Virus record (IMG/VR): IMGVR_UViG_3300020457_000025
Location: 1 to 39,424 of that record
Reading direction: 5' to 3' (one strand)
Length of the DNA stretch: 39,424 nt
Source: a virus
Made by a program: the position numbers and the translations under genes
Shown: positions 1-6,126 of the stretch, piece after piece
Numbering within the stretch: the stretch's first letter is position 1
How the letters are laid out: each line of letters starts with the position of its first letter
Notes under the pieces: model-generated
What the model saw: the letters and a program-made list of their open reading frames with translations, nothing else
The model's database searches: none
Told to the model about the DNA's origin: nothing

Positions 1-338
1 CCTACTGTTGGGGCAGAGCCACTTATGGCATCCCCTTGGAAAAAATTTTGGCTGAAACTAAAAGAATTTCCTGCGGTTTTTTGAGTTACTTCTAATGATG
101 GAATTGCACCAACTCCTGAACTGATAGTCAATGAACCAAGGCCATCACTAACGGCACTTCCTCCTGAAGGCGTGTAACTCGTATCCACACCTGATCCGCT
201 TACTGAATAACTCGAACCTAGCCTCGTTGTTTGCGTTGCTGGTGCGTTTACTTTTAAAGCCGTTGATTTTGAAATTGTGTGATGAATATCGGCACTAGCT
301 GGTGATGCTAGTAGGAAAAGAATTAGTAGTCGTTTCAT
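1..338 (-). CDS. Secreted protein, partial at window edge
   Basis: This minus-strand reading frame stays open for 112 codons from an ATG at 338 and runs off the left edge, so the C-terminus is missing. The first 16 residues (MKRLLILFLLASPASA) form a clear Sec signal peptide with an Ala-x-Ala cleavage site. The mature part is rich in Ser, Thr, Gly and Val, as in extracellular beta-structured proteins. Its start overlaps the stop of the upstream gene as ATGA, so the two are probably translationally coupled. I do not recognise a family. Being cotranscribed with a holin-like gene, it could act in the periplasm or envelope late in infection, but that is inference. Confidence 0.75.
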   Translation of the reverse strand, partial: MKRLLILFLLASPASADIHHTISKSTALKVNAPATQTTRLGSSYSVSGSGVDTSYTPSGGSAVSDGLGSLTISSGVGAIPSLEVTQKTAGNSFSFSQNFFQGDAISGSAPTV

Positions 339-790
339 GTTGTCTCCAAGCGACCACTAATAGGGTCTACAGGTTTGTTTGTGATTGGATCAATCTTTGG
401 CTTGTCGGCTCTGATCTCAATGGGTTGAATGATTCTTACAACAGTTTCCGCACAGTTGTTGCCACTTCCACTACCATTCTGGCCTTCCCCATTTTCCCTT
501 TTCTTCTTTTTGCTCATACCTCCTATCGAAATACCATAAGAAGCAAGTAGATTTCCGAGGAGTCCAGCAGAATAGGTCGCATCTATACGTTGTTCAGGTA
601 TCTCCATCCCAAACATTTTTGGGGGTAATTTTATGTACGCAAGAGAAATTATCGCCAAGCACCACAAGGTCAAACTCGCTCTCACGACATTTGATATATA
701 AAACATGATCATCTCCTGGTATTCAGGAGTATCATCCTCTTCTTCAGTTTTAATTACTTCTTTTTCTTTTGGTGGGGCGGTTGTTGCCAT
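335..790 (-). CDS. Small membrane protein, holin candidate
   Basis: The 151-residue protein has an acidic N-terminus, a long hydrophobic segment at about residues 27-53 and a second, weaker one at about 72-92. A KKKKR cluster follows, then a hydrophilic, Gly/Ser-rich C-terminal tail. Two membrane segments followed by a basic patch fit a two-segment (class II type) holin like T7 gp17.5, and the place near the terminase genes fits too. The C-terminal tail is longer than in typical holins and no sequence signature proves the call. The ATG at 790 has no Shine-Dalgarno sequence and sits 10 bases from the inverted-repeat motif at 801-814. It could instead be a structural membrane protein. Confidence 0.5.
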   Translation of the reverse strand: MATTAPPKEKEVIKTEEEDDTPEYQEMIMFYISNVVRASLTLWCLAIISLAYIKLPPKMFGMEIPEQRIDATYSAGLLGNLLASYGISIGGMSKKKKRENGEGQNGSGSGNNCAETVVRIIQPIEIRADKPKIDPITNKPVDPISGRLETT

Positions 791-800
791 GTGCGAAACT

Positions 801-814
801 TTGCATAGATGCAG
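801..814. promoter_or_regulatory. TGCA-N4-TGCA inverted repeat (copy 1)
   Basis: The sequence TTGCATAGATGCAG is a 5-base inverted repeat with a 4-base spacer. It lies in the 63-base gap between the divergent holin-like gene (start 790, minus) and the small terminase (start 854, plus). The near-palindrome could serve both directions. It belongs to a family of such sites spread over the window. Confidence 0.5.
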
Positions 815-853
815 ACTTAGTTTAGTATCTAATTGTTAAGTAACAATCAAGTT

Positions 854-1126
854 ATGAAAAATGACGCTGAAAATCTAGCTGAACTTCAAACTTTGACGAT
901 AGAAACAGTTATTGATCGTATAAAAAAAGGTAGTTACGACAAGGATGGAAATCCTGTTCCTGTATCAAATGATGACCTTAGATTAGCTGCTCAATTACTT
1001 AAACAAAACAACATTACTGCCAACCTTGCAGAAGCAGATAGTGAAAAATTAAAAGCAACAATGGCTAAAAAATTAGATTTTTCTACAGTCAGGAAAAAGT
1101 TAGAGAATAATATTGCTACCGCCTGA
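854..1126 (+). CDS. Terminase small subunit (T7 gp18-like)
   Basis: The protein has 90 residues when started at the ATG at 854; an upstream TTG at 833 in frame is less likely. It is mostly helical, with a segment around residues 40-60 (DDLRLAAQLLKQNNIT) that resembles the conserved helix of T7-like DNA-packaging small subunits, and its length matches T7 gp18 (89 residues). The small subunit recognises concatemer DNA and regulates the large terminase. Unusually, it lies on the plus strand while the large subunit lies on the minus strand, and their 3' ends overlap by 11 bases. The assignment rests on length, composition and neighbourhood, not on a decisive motif. Confidence 0.6.
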   Translation: MKNDAENLAELQTLTIETVIDRIKKGSYDKDGNPVPVSNDDLRLAAQLLKQNNITANLAEADSEKLKATMAKKLDFSTVRKKLENNIATA

Positions 1127-2924
1127 TACCACCATACGCACCTGATCTTCTTTGTGGCTTAAATCCACAGGCTAAATCATCTAATCCTGCACCAGTTTCA
1201 TCAAACCAAGCATCTCTTATTAGATCATCAAGTTCTTCTTGGCGTTCCCTTTTCTGTCTTAACTGATCTTGTGCAGCAGCTTCAGTGAAATATTTAATTC
1301 CTAAGCTAAGGGCATCAATTTTATCGTCGAATAACAAGCTTCCACGGTCCGTCGTTATCCTTGACATTTCATAGAGCAAGCTTCTTTGATGTCCTGATTC
1401 TGGATCACGTTCAGCCGTTGCATAATCTTTTTTTACTACATCTGTGCTGACAATCATTCGATGTTGTTGAATTAACGGTGCAAGAGTATCAACAATTCTC
1501 CTCTCCTTTTGGATGCTGACTCTAACTTCTTCGATTCCAACAGGATAAATTTTATTCATTACTGGCTGCAATAAAGCTGTGAACATTCCATCACCCATAT
1601 TTGATTCAGCTACCACTTGAGTTACATTCCATTTCTTTGCAACTTTCGCTAATAGCTGTAAAACCTCAACTTCATATCCCCTGGTCGTACCACCACTTTC
1701 TAAAACAAAGAAATTACCATTCAGTTCTGCTATGCAAGCCCAAGCTAACTGGTCGCTGCCCCTCCCACTTGGGTCAATCGAAAGCACACAGCGCCACTCA
1801 TCTTTCGTCGGTATCCACCCGTTAACAGCCGCAGGGCGGTGGTAATAACGATCAGCCCCCATTCCTACACAAATCAAATTCTGAATCCTTAAATCAGGAC
1901 TATTACCCCATATCACAATTTCAGGTAAAGCTTTCCCATCTAAATCCATCACGATCAAATCACTTAATCGGATTGGATAACGATCAAGAGTACTTAAACG
2001 ACAATTCAACTGAAACTGCAATTGAACTGCTGATCTTGTCATCCTTGTTTCACGCTTTAATAATTCCTCATGCCCAAAGCGTTCAGGATCAGTTGGATTT
2101 CCAGCTACTTCTGGATTCTCTTCAACAGTCGATGCAATATCAGGTGCTAAAAATCCTTCATAACAATCCCATTGCTCATCATCTTTTGGATTTGGAAACC
2201 TCGCAGGCCAAAAACGAATCGCGTAATCCCTTTCCCTCACTAGCTTTAGGTAAAGTGAACTCTCAAGGTGGGGCGTTCCTAAGTATCTAATTTGCCTTGG
2301 GAAGATTTGTTTCTTTCCTCCCATCGTGTAATCCCTTTCAGCCTTTGGATCAAAACCAGGATCATCTGGTTTAATAATCGCTTCTAATTCTGTTACCGCC
2401 TGCGCTAATCTTTCCTGCTTTAACGGTGTAATTGAATTATTTAAAGTCTCAATATCATCTGGCAGCGCCAAAGTACAACGCTTTCCAGTCAAACTTGGAC
2501 TTAAAATCCCAACCGTTCTTACACTGGGACTCTGATCAATAACAGCAGGCCCAACATCAAATGCTTTAAAACTTGATCTCCCATCTGGTCTTGGTTCTAA
2601 ACATCTCAAAATATCAACGTCCCGAATACATCTAGCCATAAATGTCGCTACCTCCTCTGCTTTCTCAGCAGTCGCAGCAGGAATCAATATCTTTTCAGTA
2701 AATGGGTCATGCCTTAAACGCCACAAAGCATAAGCACCGCTTTCAAATGATTTACCCAACCCACGATACGCAGTTGTAATGCAACGATCTGGCCCATTCT
2801 CTAACCATTCCGCTACAGATAATTGCCTCAACGTCGGAGTATCAGCTAACCCTAATTCCCTTAACAAGTAACAAAGGAAATTTTTAAAAGGCCACAATTC
2901 TTCCGGTAATGGTTCCCAATTCAT
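1116..2924 (-). CDS. Terminase large subunit (T7 gp19-like)
   Basis: This packaging ATPase and nuclease has 602 residues, close to T7 gp19 (586). Visible motifs, numbered from the ATG at 2924, are a Walker A-like AYRGLGKS (52-59), a Walker B TLALPDDIE (151-159), and nuclease-domain acidic motifs SIDPSGRGSD (382-391) and VVAESNMGDG (437-446), with a later DDKIDAL. A TTG at 2978 would add 18 residues. I prefer 2924 because the homologous N-terminus starts there and AGAGGGG lies about 10 bases upstream. That binding site is buried in a hairpin (2928-2971). The 3' end is antisense to the end of the small-subunit gene. Confidence 0.95.
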   Translation of the reverse strand: MNWEPLPEELWPFKNFLCYLLRELGLADTPTLRQLSVAEWLENGPDRCITTAYRGLGKSFESGAYALWRLRHDPFTEKILIPAATAEKAEEVATFMARCIRDVDILRCLEPRPDGRSSFKAFDVGPAVIDQSPSVRTVGILSPSLTGKRCTLALPDDIETLNNSITPLKQERLAQAVTELEAIIKPDDPGFDPKAERDYTMGGKKQIFPRQIRYLGTPHLESSLYLKLVRERDYAIRFWPARFPNPKDDEQWDCYEGFLAPDIASTVEENPEVAGNPTDPERFGHEELLKRETRMTRSAVQLQFQLNCRLSTLDRYPIRLSDLIVMDLDGKALPEIVIWGNSPDLRIQNLICVGMGADRYYHRPAAVNGWIPTKDEWRCVLSIDPSGRGSDQLAWACIAELNGNFFVLESGGTTRGYEVEVLQLLAKVAKKWNVTQVVAESNMGDGMFTALLQPVMNKIYPVGIEEVRVSIQKERRIVDTLAPLIQQHRMIVSTDVVKKDYATAERDPESGHQRSLLYEMSRITTDRGSLLFDDKIDALSLGIKYFTEAAAQDQLRQKRERQEELDDLIRDAWFDETGAGLDDLACGFKPQRRSGAYGGIRR

Positions 2925-2927
2925 AAA

Positions 2928-2971
2928 CAAAGCCCCTCTGCTTGTACTGACACACGAACAGAGAGGCTTTG
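2928..2971 (-). promoter_or_regulatory. Hairpin over the terL ribosome binding site
   Basis: Bases 2928-2940 and 2959-2971 form a 13-base inverted repeat with one mismatch and an 18-base loop. In the minus-strand transcript the 3' arm contains GAGGGG, the apparent Shine-Dalgarno sequence of the large terminase, and the stem ends four bases from the ATG. Folding would hide the binding site. It is seen directly; its role in translational control is inference. Confidence 0.55.
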
Positions 2972-2973
2972 CC

Positions 2974-2987
2974 AACAACCACCAACC
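2974..2987 (+). repeat. 14-base repeat AACAACCACCAACC (copy 1)
   Basis: The same 14 bases recur exactly at 7919-7932 and as 13 bases at 4288-4300. Here the minus-strand transcript leading into terL reads GGTTGGTGGTTGTTGG, four GG runs that could form a two-tetrad G-quadruplex immediately before the ribosome-site hairpin. Confidence 0.5.
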
Positions 2988-3004
2988 ATTACGGCTAGTG
3001 AGCT

Positions 3005-3022
3005 TTCCAGTACCACCTGGAA
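3005..3022. promoter_or_regulatory. Inverted repeat TTCCAG-N6-CTGGAA
   Basis: A perfect 6-base inverted repeat with a 6-base spacer lies between the 59-residue gene and terL. It could be an operator or a small RNA hairpin in the leftward transcript. No U-tract follows, so a terminator is unlikely. Confidence 0.35.
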
Positions 3023-3035
3023 TAGCATTTGTATT

Positions 3036-3215
3036 CTAACCCTCATCCACACTATCGGCTTCTACTTCCTCTTTGACCTCTTCTTTAACTTCTTCAACTT
3101 TCTTTGCAACAGTTCCGTCTTTTGCGGCCTTTGCTTTCTCATATTCAGCAACAGGTACATCACTCCCATATCTCTGTATCCCTAACCTCATTCTCTCTTC
3201 GTTTGATACATACAT
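3036..3215 (-). CDS. Small charged protein, unknown function
   Basis: A 59-residue minus-strand frame starts at the ATG at 3215. AAGGA lies about 10 bases upstream as a plausible ribosome binding site. The N-terminal half (MYVSNEERMRLGIQRYGSDV) is mixed; the C-terminal half is a highly charged Lys/Glu helix ending in an acidic tail. It sits 34 bases after the winged-helix gene and upstream of terL, so all three probably share a leftward transcript. The size and packaging context would also allow a terminase accessory role, but no family is recognised. Confidence 0.6.
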   Translation of the reverse strand: MYVSNEERMRLGIQRYGSDVPVAEYEKAKAAKDGTVAKKVEEVKEEVKEEVEADSVDEG

Positions 3216-3249
3216 GGGTGCAATCCTTAGTTCTGATACTCACTATATT

Positions 3250-3624
3250 TCACAATTCGTTTATTGCCTCCTCAAATTGATTTTGTAAATATCCTCGCCT
3301 CTTTACTCCCCCTACACTCGCAAAATGTGGATTCAATAAAAAGTACACATCCCCACTCCTTTTTTCCCTAACTCTCACAACTAACAACTCCTTCTTTAAC
3401 CTTCCCAACGACATTACACATACAGAATCTTTGATATTCAATTTCTTCGCTAATGCCCTCGCAGTTAACCTCACTCTCCCCGTCCTCCAGTTCATTTCAC
3501 TAATTAACCCCACATATACAGCCATATCCCTTAACTCCAATCTCCTCTCACTTATTAACCCAAATACATTCTCAAACTCTTCCTGATGAAGCATAACAAA
3601 ATTCTCGAATCCATTAGACTGCAT
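3250..3624 (-). CDS. Winged-helix protein, RepL-like
   Basis: This 124-residue protein has the pattern of plasmid/phage RepL-type winged helices. A helical N-terminus (about 20-45) is followed by an HTH in RLTARALAKKLNIKDSVCVMSLGRL (about 53-77, split here by reading) and a wing that ends in VYFLLNPHFASVGG (about 93-106). The NP..ASVGG ending resembles RepL proteins, which start plasmid replication; related phage proteins may act as regulators. AAGGAGGT lies seven bases before the ATG at 3624, a strong ribosome site. It reads away from the 690-base control region, the classic position for a repressor or initiator acting on that region. Which of the two roles applies cannot be decided from sequence. 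Confidence 0.65.
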   Translation of the reverse strand: MQSNGFENFVMLHQEEFENVFGLISERRLELRDMAVYVGLISEMNWRTGRVRLTARALAKKLNIKDSVCVMSLGRLKKELLVVRVREKRSGDVYFLLNPHFASVGGVKRRGYLQNQFEEAINEL

Positions 3625-3714
3625 TAGTCAGACCTCCTTGCTTCTGACGAGTCCCCTAACCCTAGGGTCACTCCTGATTGGTGTTTGCGAAACGGCCCAG
3701 TCAGGGGAGGGGAT

Positions 3715-3744
3715 CTTATATTGGTAAAGTGAATCATACATCAA
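3715..3744 (-). promoter_or_regulatory. Sigma70-type promoter candidate, leftward
   Basis: On the minus strand TTGATG (3739-3744) and TATAAG (3715-3720) are separated by 18 bases, about 90 bases before the RepL-like gene. Matches to the -35 and -10 consensus are 4/6 and 5/6. It would be read by host RNA polymerase. Confidence 0.45.
3717..3727. promoter_or_regulatory. Repeat TATAYTGGTAA, copy 1
   Basis: TATATTGGTAA here recurs as TATACTGGTAA at 3802-3812 in the same orientation, 85 bases apart. This copy overlaps the -10 of the leftward promoter candidate; the second overlaps the rightward one. Paired 11-base sites over two divergent promoters suggest an operator, but two copies are weak evidence. 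Confidence 0.35.
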
Positions 3745-3786
3745 CACACCTGCATTTCAACTCCCTTCACATTTATCTACTTTGAC

Positions 3787-3815
3787 TTGCACTATGATCT
3801 CTATACTGGTAACAA
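3787..3815 (+). promoter_or_regulatory. Rightward promoter candidate with repeat copy 2
   Basis: TTGCAC (3787-3792) and TAACAA (3810-3815) are 17 bases apart. TTGACT (3782-3787) and TATACT (3802-3807) are also present, but only 14 bases apart. The second TATAYTGGTAA copy (3802-3812) lies over this site. A start near 3822 would give a short transcript ending at the terminator at 3892-3928. Confidence 0.35.
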
Positions 3816-3819
3816 TAAA

Positions 3820-3928
3820 AACGTAGGACAGCCCCACACCTACAAACCGAAGAAAATAATCAATACTATCTAATCTCCTCACACAAAAATTGACTCAGGG
3901 TTCTCACACTACCCTGGGTCTTTTTTTT
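3820..3928 (+). ncRNA. Putative short terminated RNA
   Basis: The stretch between the rightward promoter candidate and a strong intrinsic terminator is about 110 bases and has no open reading frame of note. It begins with a small hairpin (GTAGG 3823-3827 with CCTAC 3839-3843), continues as an A/C-rich unpaired stretch and ends in the terminator stem. This is the architecture of a small regulatory RNA or an attenuated leader. Transcription is not proven; the promoter half is the weak part. Confidence 0.4.
3892..3928 (+). terminator. Rho-independent terminator
   Basis: GACTCAGGGT (3892-3901) pairs with ACCCTGGGTC (3911-3920), 10 pairs with one G-U, around a 9-base loop. Eight T residues follow (3921-3928). 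This is the clearest intrinsic terminator in the window, yet no protein gene lies upstream of it on the plus strand. Confidence 0.85.
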
Positions 3929-4228
3929 CCATTTTTACCTCGCATTTTGTGATGGGTACCCTACGCTCGGCGTCCAAGGGTTCCCCCTTGACCCCCTTCA
4001 AGAAATCATAGAAAAACAAAAAAAAGATCAAAAGAATCAATAAAAAATGGCTAAGGGGGGAGGGGGGCTATATCTATCTAGTGACTGACTGAGTACTCAG
4101 AAGATTATCAATCCGATGGCTAAGGAATGAAGGGTTGTGAAGTGGTCAGGGTGAAGTGTGAAGGGATGCAGAGAAGGCGTGAGAGAGTGATATTTGTTAC
4201 AGATAGAGAGTTTGCCTAATCCCTTTAC
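3929..4228. other. Non-coding region, possible replication origin
   Basis: No gene is supported here. In order it holds GGGTACCC near 3955, a perfect 6-base hairpin with a TTCC loop (3975-3990), a C-rich stretch, an A-rich segment of about 45 bases (4004-4048), a GGGGGGAGGGGGG tract (4055-4067), a 12-base palindrome CTGAGTACTCAG (4089-4100) and a purine/G-rich stretch to about 4190. Strand-asymmetric C/G tracts around an AT-rich segment next to a RepL-like gene suggest an origin or control region. That is inference only. Confidence 0.35.
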
Positions 4229-4244
4229 TTGCCATCGGTGGCAA
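4229..4244. promoter_or_regulatory. Palindrome TTGCCA-TCGG-TGGCAA
   Basis: A perfect 6-base inverted repeat with a 4-base spacer, the same geometry as the TGCA sites but a different core. It lies about 85 bases before the first rightward early gene and could be an operator or RNA hairpin. Confidence 0.4.
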
Positions 4245-4270
4245 TCAGTGATAATAATAAGAACACTGCA

Positions 4271-4284
4271 TTACACCAGTGCAG
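4271..4284. promoter_or_regulatory. TGCA-N4-TGCA inverted repeat (copy 2)
   Basis: TTACACCAGTGCAG has one mismatch in the left arm relative to the family. It lies 31 bases before the ATG of the antirestriction gene and heads the early operon. A near-identical but more degenerate copy is at 9211-9224. Confidence 0.45.
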
Positions 4285-4287
4285 AAC

Positions 4288-4300
4288 AACAACCACCAAC
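4288..4300 (+). repeat. AACAACCACCAAC repeat (copy 2)
   Basis: Thirteen of the 14 bases of the repeat found at 2974 and 7919. Here and at 7919 it is a CA-rich, probably unstructured leader just before a gene start that lacks a Shine-Dalgarno sequence. Confidence 0.5.
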
Positions 4301-4315
4301 AACTTATTAAGTCTT

Positions 4316-5257
4316 ATGGCTACTAAAGAACGAACAAAGAAGGCTACAAAGCCAACACCAGAGGAGAAACTCTGTGGGGAATTAATCGAACTAATGGAAA
4401 AGGGAAAGAATCCTTGGAGAAAAGAATGGGAAAGCAAGAATGATGGAAGACACCAAAACTTAATAACAGGAAACTTTTATCATGGTGGCAATGTGGCATT
4501 GCTTGAGATGTACGCAATGTGTAGGAACTATGATGAAGCTTTATGGTTAGGTGCTAAACAGGGAATTGATAAAGGGTTAACGATTAAGAAAGGAAGTAAA
4601 GCGGTTTATATAACCAGACCACAGTTGAACGCTAGGGAAGTGGAAGACAAGAATGGCAAGCCAAAGCTAGACAATAATGGTAATCCTGTTATTGCAGCCT
4701 GGACATCTTATAAGCCTTGCCCAGTGTTTCATGTTTCATGCTTCGAAGGTGAAGGGTTAGAAGAGATGAAGAAGAAAGCACTAGGAGAAGAACAAGCCAG
4801 GAATGAGGAACCAAAGCGCCTAGAAGATTGTGAAAACGCTGCCAAGGCATATCACAAGCAAGAGAAGCTTGAGACGCTTTGGATGGGCAGTAGGGCTTGT
4901 TATAAGCCAACTAGGGACCAGATAAACATGCCTGAGAGAAAGTTATTTGATAACAGTGAAGCCTTATACAGTACTTGGTTCCATGAAATGGTACACAGCA
5001 CCGGACATAGCAGTAGACTTAATAGATTAAAGTCTACAAGCTTTGGAAGTAGTGAATATGCCAAAGAAGAATTAGTTGCAGAGTTAGGCGCTTTTCTTAT
5101 TTGTCATAGGTTGCAAATTAGTTCCAATACAACTAACCACGCGGCTTATCTTCAGTCTTGGATTAGCTCACTTAAGCAAGACCCTAAATATCTCTTTAAA
5201 GCGCTAGGAAAGGCAACAAGCGCAGTAAATAGAATCTTAGGAAGTGAGGTTAAGTAA
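4316..5257 (+). CDS. ArdC-type antirestriction protein with zincin domain
   Basis: The 313-residue protein combines an N-terminal ArdC-type ssDNA-binding domain (about 15-150; it contains NPWRKEWESKN and a GNFYHGGN-like segment) with a C-terminal zincin-like metallopeptidase domain. The zinc motif HEMVHSTGH is intact at 223-231, followed by the helix EELVAELGAFL that supplies the usual acidic ligand. ArdC proteins from plasmids protect incoming DNA from host restriction. As the first gene of the early operon it would act just after entry. I chose the ATG at 4316 because the 29 upstream codons from 4229 cover a palindrome and a regulatory motif. The substrate, if it is a protease, is unknown. 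Confidence 0.85.
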   Translation: MATKERTKKATKPTPEEKLCGELIELMEKGKNPWRKEWESKNDGRHQNLITGNFYHGGNVALLEMYAMCRNYDEALWLGAKQGIDKGLTIKKGSKAVYITRPQLNAREVEDKNGKPKLDNNGNPVIAAWTSYKPCPVFHVSCFEGEGLEEMKKKALGEEQARNEEPKRLEDCENAAKAYHKQEKLETLWMGSRACYKPTRDQINMPERKLFDNSEALYSTWFHEMVHSTGHSSRLNRLKSTSFGSSEYAKEELVAELGAFLICHRLQISSNTTNHAAYLQSWISSLKQDPKYLFKALGKATSAVNRILGSEVK

Positions 5258-5458
5258 ATGAAAAAATTATTTAAAGATATCAAGATCGGGGAAAGCTTTA
5301 CTTATGAGCTTTTCCCTAATCAATATGTAGCTGCTTACAAAGTATCTACTAGGACTGCTGATATGCATTTAGGGGATAAAGTATGGCAAAAAACCTACAT
5401 AGGATATAGAGAAGAATTAAATACAGGTGCAGTTGTATTTGATAGTGAGGAATTATAA
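5258..5458 (+). CDS. Small phage protein, unknown function
   Basis: A 66-residue protein begins on the base after the ArdC stop, with GAGG about 11 bases upstream. The opening KLFKDIKIGESFTY and the alternating hydrophobic pattern suggest a small beta-barrel-like fold often seen in short phage early proteins. No function is recognised; its position suggests coordinated early expression with the antirestriction gene. Confidence 0.7.
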   Translation: MKKLFKDIKIGESFTYELFPNQYVAAYKVSTRTADMHLGDKVWQKTYIGYREELNTGAVVFDSEEL

Positions 5459-5460
5459 AA

Positions 5461-5721
5461 ATGAATAAAACTAATACATATAAAGAACGCTTTAACTCAG
5501 CCTTAAAAAGGGCTGAGAAGGCGTGGTCAACGCTAGGAGATAAAGCCGATGATGATCTTATTTGTACTTATAACGATCTAGAAAGAGCCAAAGAAAATGA
5601 TTATAAGACACAAATTAGAAAGCTAACTTTAATGGATGAACAAATAGATTTTTATAAACAGATTGTAAAAGATAGAGAACAAGAAAAGAAGGCATATTTA
5701 GAAAGATACGAAGTTAATTAA
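5461..5721 (+). CDS. Small helical protein, unknown function
   Basis: The protein has 86 residues, is rich in Lys, Glu and Asp, and is predicted by its heptad-like pattern to be helical or coiled-coil. It starts two bases after the preceding stop with GAGGA upstream. The reading frame continues past its TAA for 79 more sense codons (5722-5958), so readthrough or a split gene is possible. Confidence 0.65.
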   Translation: MNKTNTYKERFNSALKRAEKAWSTLGDKADDDLICTYNDLERAKENDYKTQIRKLTLMDEQIDFYKQIVKDREQEKKAYLERYEVN

Positions 5722-5802
5722 TCTATCCTTGAAGCCTTCTTAAATAGTGGGCTTCATGGATGGCTTAAATGTCATCTATTCAACAACTACCAACCGTTTA
5801 AA

Positions 5803-5961
5803 ATGCCTAATGAATTGAATAAAAAGGGTGAATACTACCAAGGGTATTTAATGCCTGAAAAGTTTTCAAGATGGCTTGATTCTTGCCCTCTAAATTGGCA
5901 AATGGTCAGTATTGAAAAGGATAGAGGAACTTATATGTTTTTTGTTGAAGATAGCGAATAA
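5803..5961 (+). CDS. Short protein in frame behind the previous stop
   Basis: From the first ATG (5803) the frame encodes 52 residues (MPNELNKKGEYYQGYLMPEK at the start, three Trp/Cys-rich turns after). The frame is open back to 5722, directly after the TAA of the upstream gene and in the same frame. The 27 upstream codons look protein-like (Trp, Phe, Leu-rich) but contain no ATG, GTG or TTG. Possible readings are an unusual start such as ATC at 5725, readthrough of the TAA, or a gene whose 5' part was damaged. No family is recognised. Confidence 0.45.
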   Translation: MPNELNKKGEYYQGYLMPEKFSRWLDSCPLNWQMVSIEKDRGTYMFFVEDSE

Positions 5962-6126
5962 ATGGTACATCATCCAATACAAAATGTTTATTATCCAGTT
6001 AGAACTAATTGGATTAATAAAATAAATAAAACTACTAAAGAAAAGATTTATCTAGCTCAAAAGAGAATAGATGAACTAACTAAACTTATTAATTTTTGGA
6101 GAACAAATTCTCATGGCAAATCTTGA
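5962..6126 (+). CDS. Small protein, unknown function
   Basis: A 54-residue frame begins on the base after the preceding stop and overlaps the next gene by 14 bases. The N-terminus (MVHHPIQNVYYPVRTNW) is aromatic; the rest is a Lys-rich helix (about 22-46). The tight packing supports it being a real gene. No function is recognised. Confidence 0.55.
   Translation: MVHHPIQNVYYPVRTNWINKINKTTKEKIYLAQKRIDELTKLINFWRTNSHGKS

Noticed and set aside
302-550. An 82-codon plus-strand frame
   Set aside because: It is a shadow of the minus-strand secreted and holin-like genes, which have a signal peptide, membrane segments and an ATGA overlap.
2925-2978. N-terminal extension of the large terminase from a TTG
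   Set aside because: The extension is encoded within the hairpin and repeat leader, and the family-like N-terminus begins at the ATG at 2924.
3073-3288. A 71-codon plus-strand frame
   Set aside because: It is antisense to the 59-residue gene and the RepL-like gene, which have ribosome sites and better composition.
4033-4080. Short frame starting ATGGCTAAGGGGGG
   Set aside because: It ends after about 13 codons inside the G-rich tract; it is non-coding.
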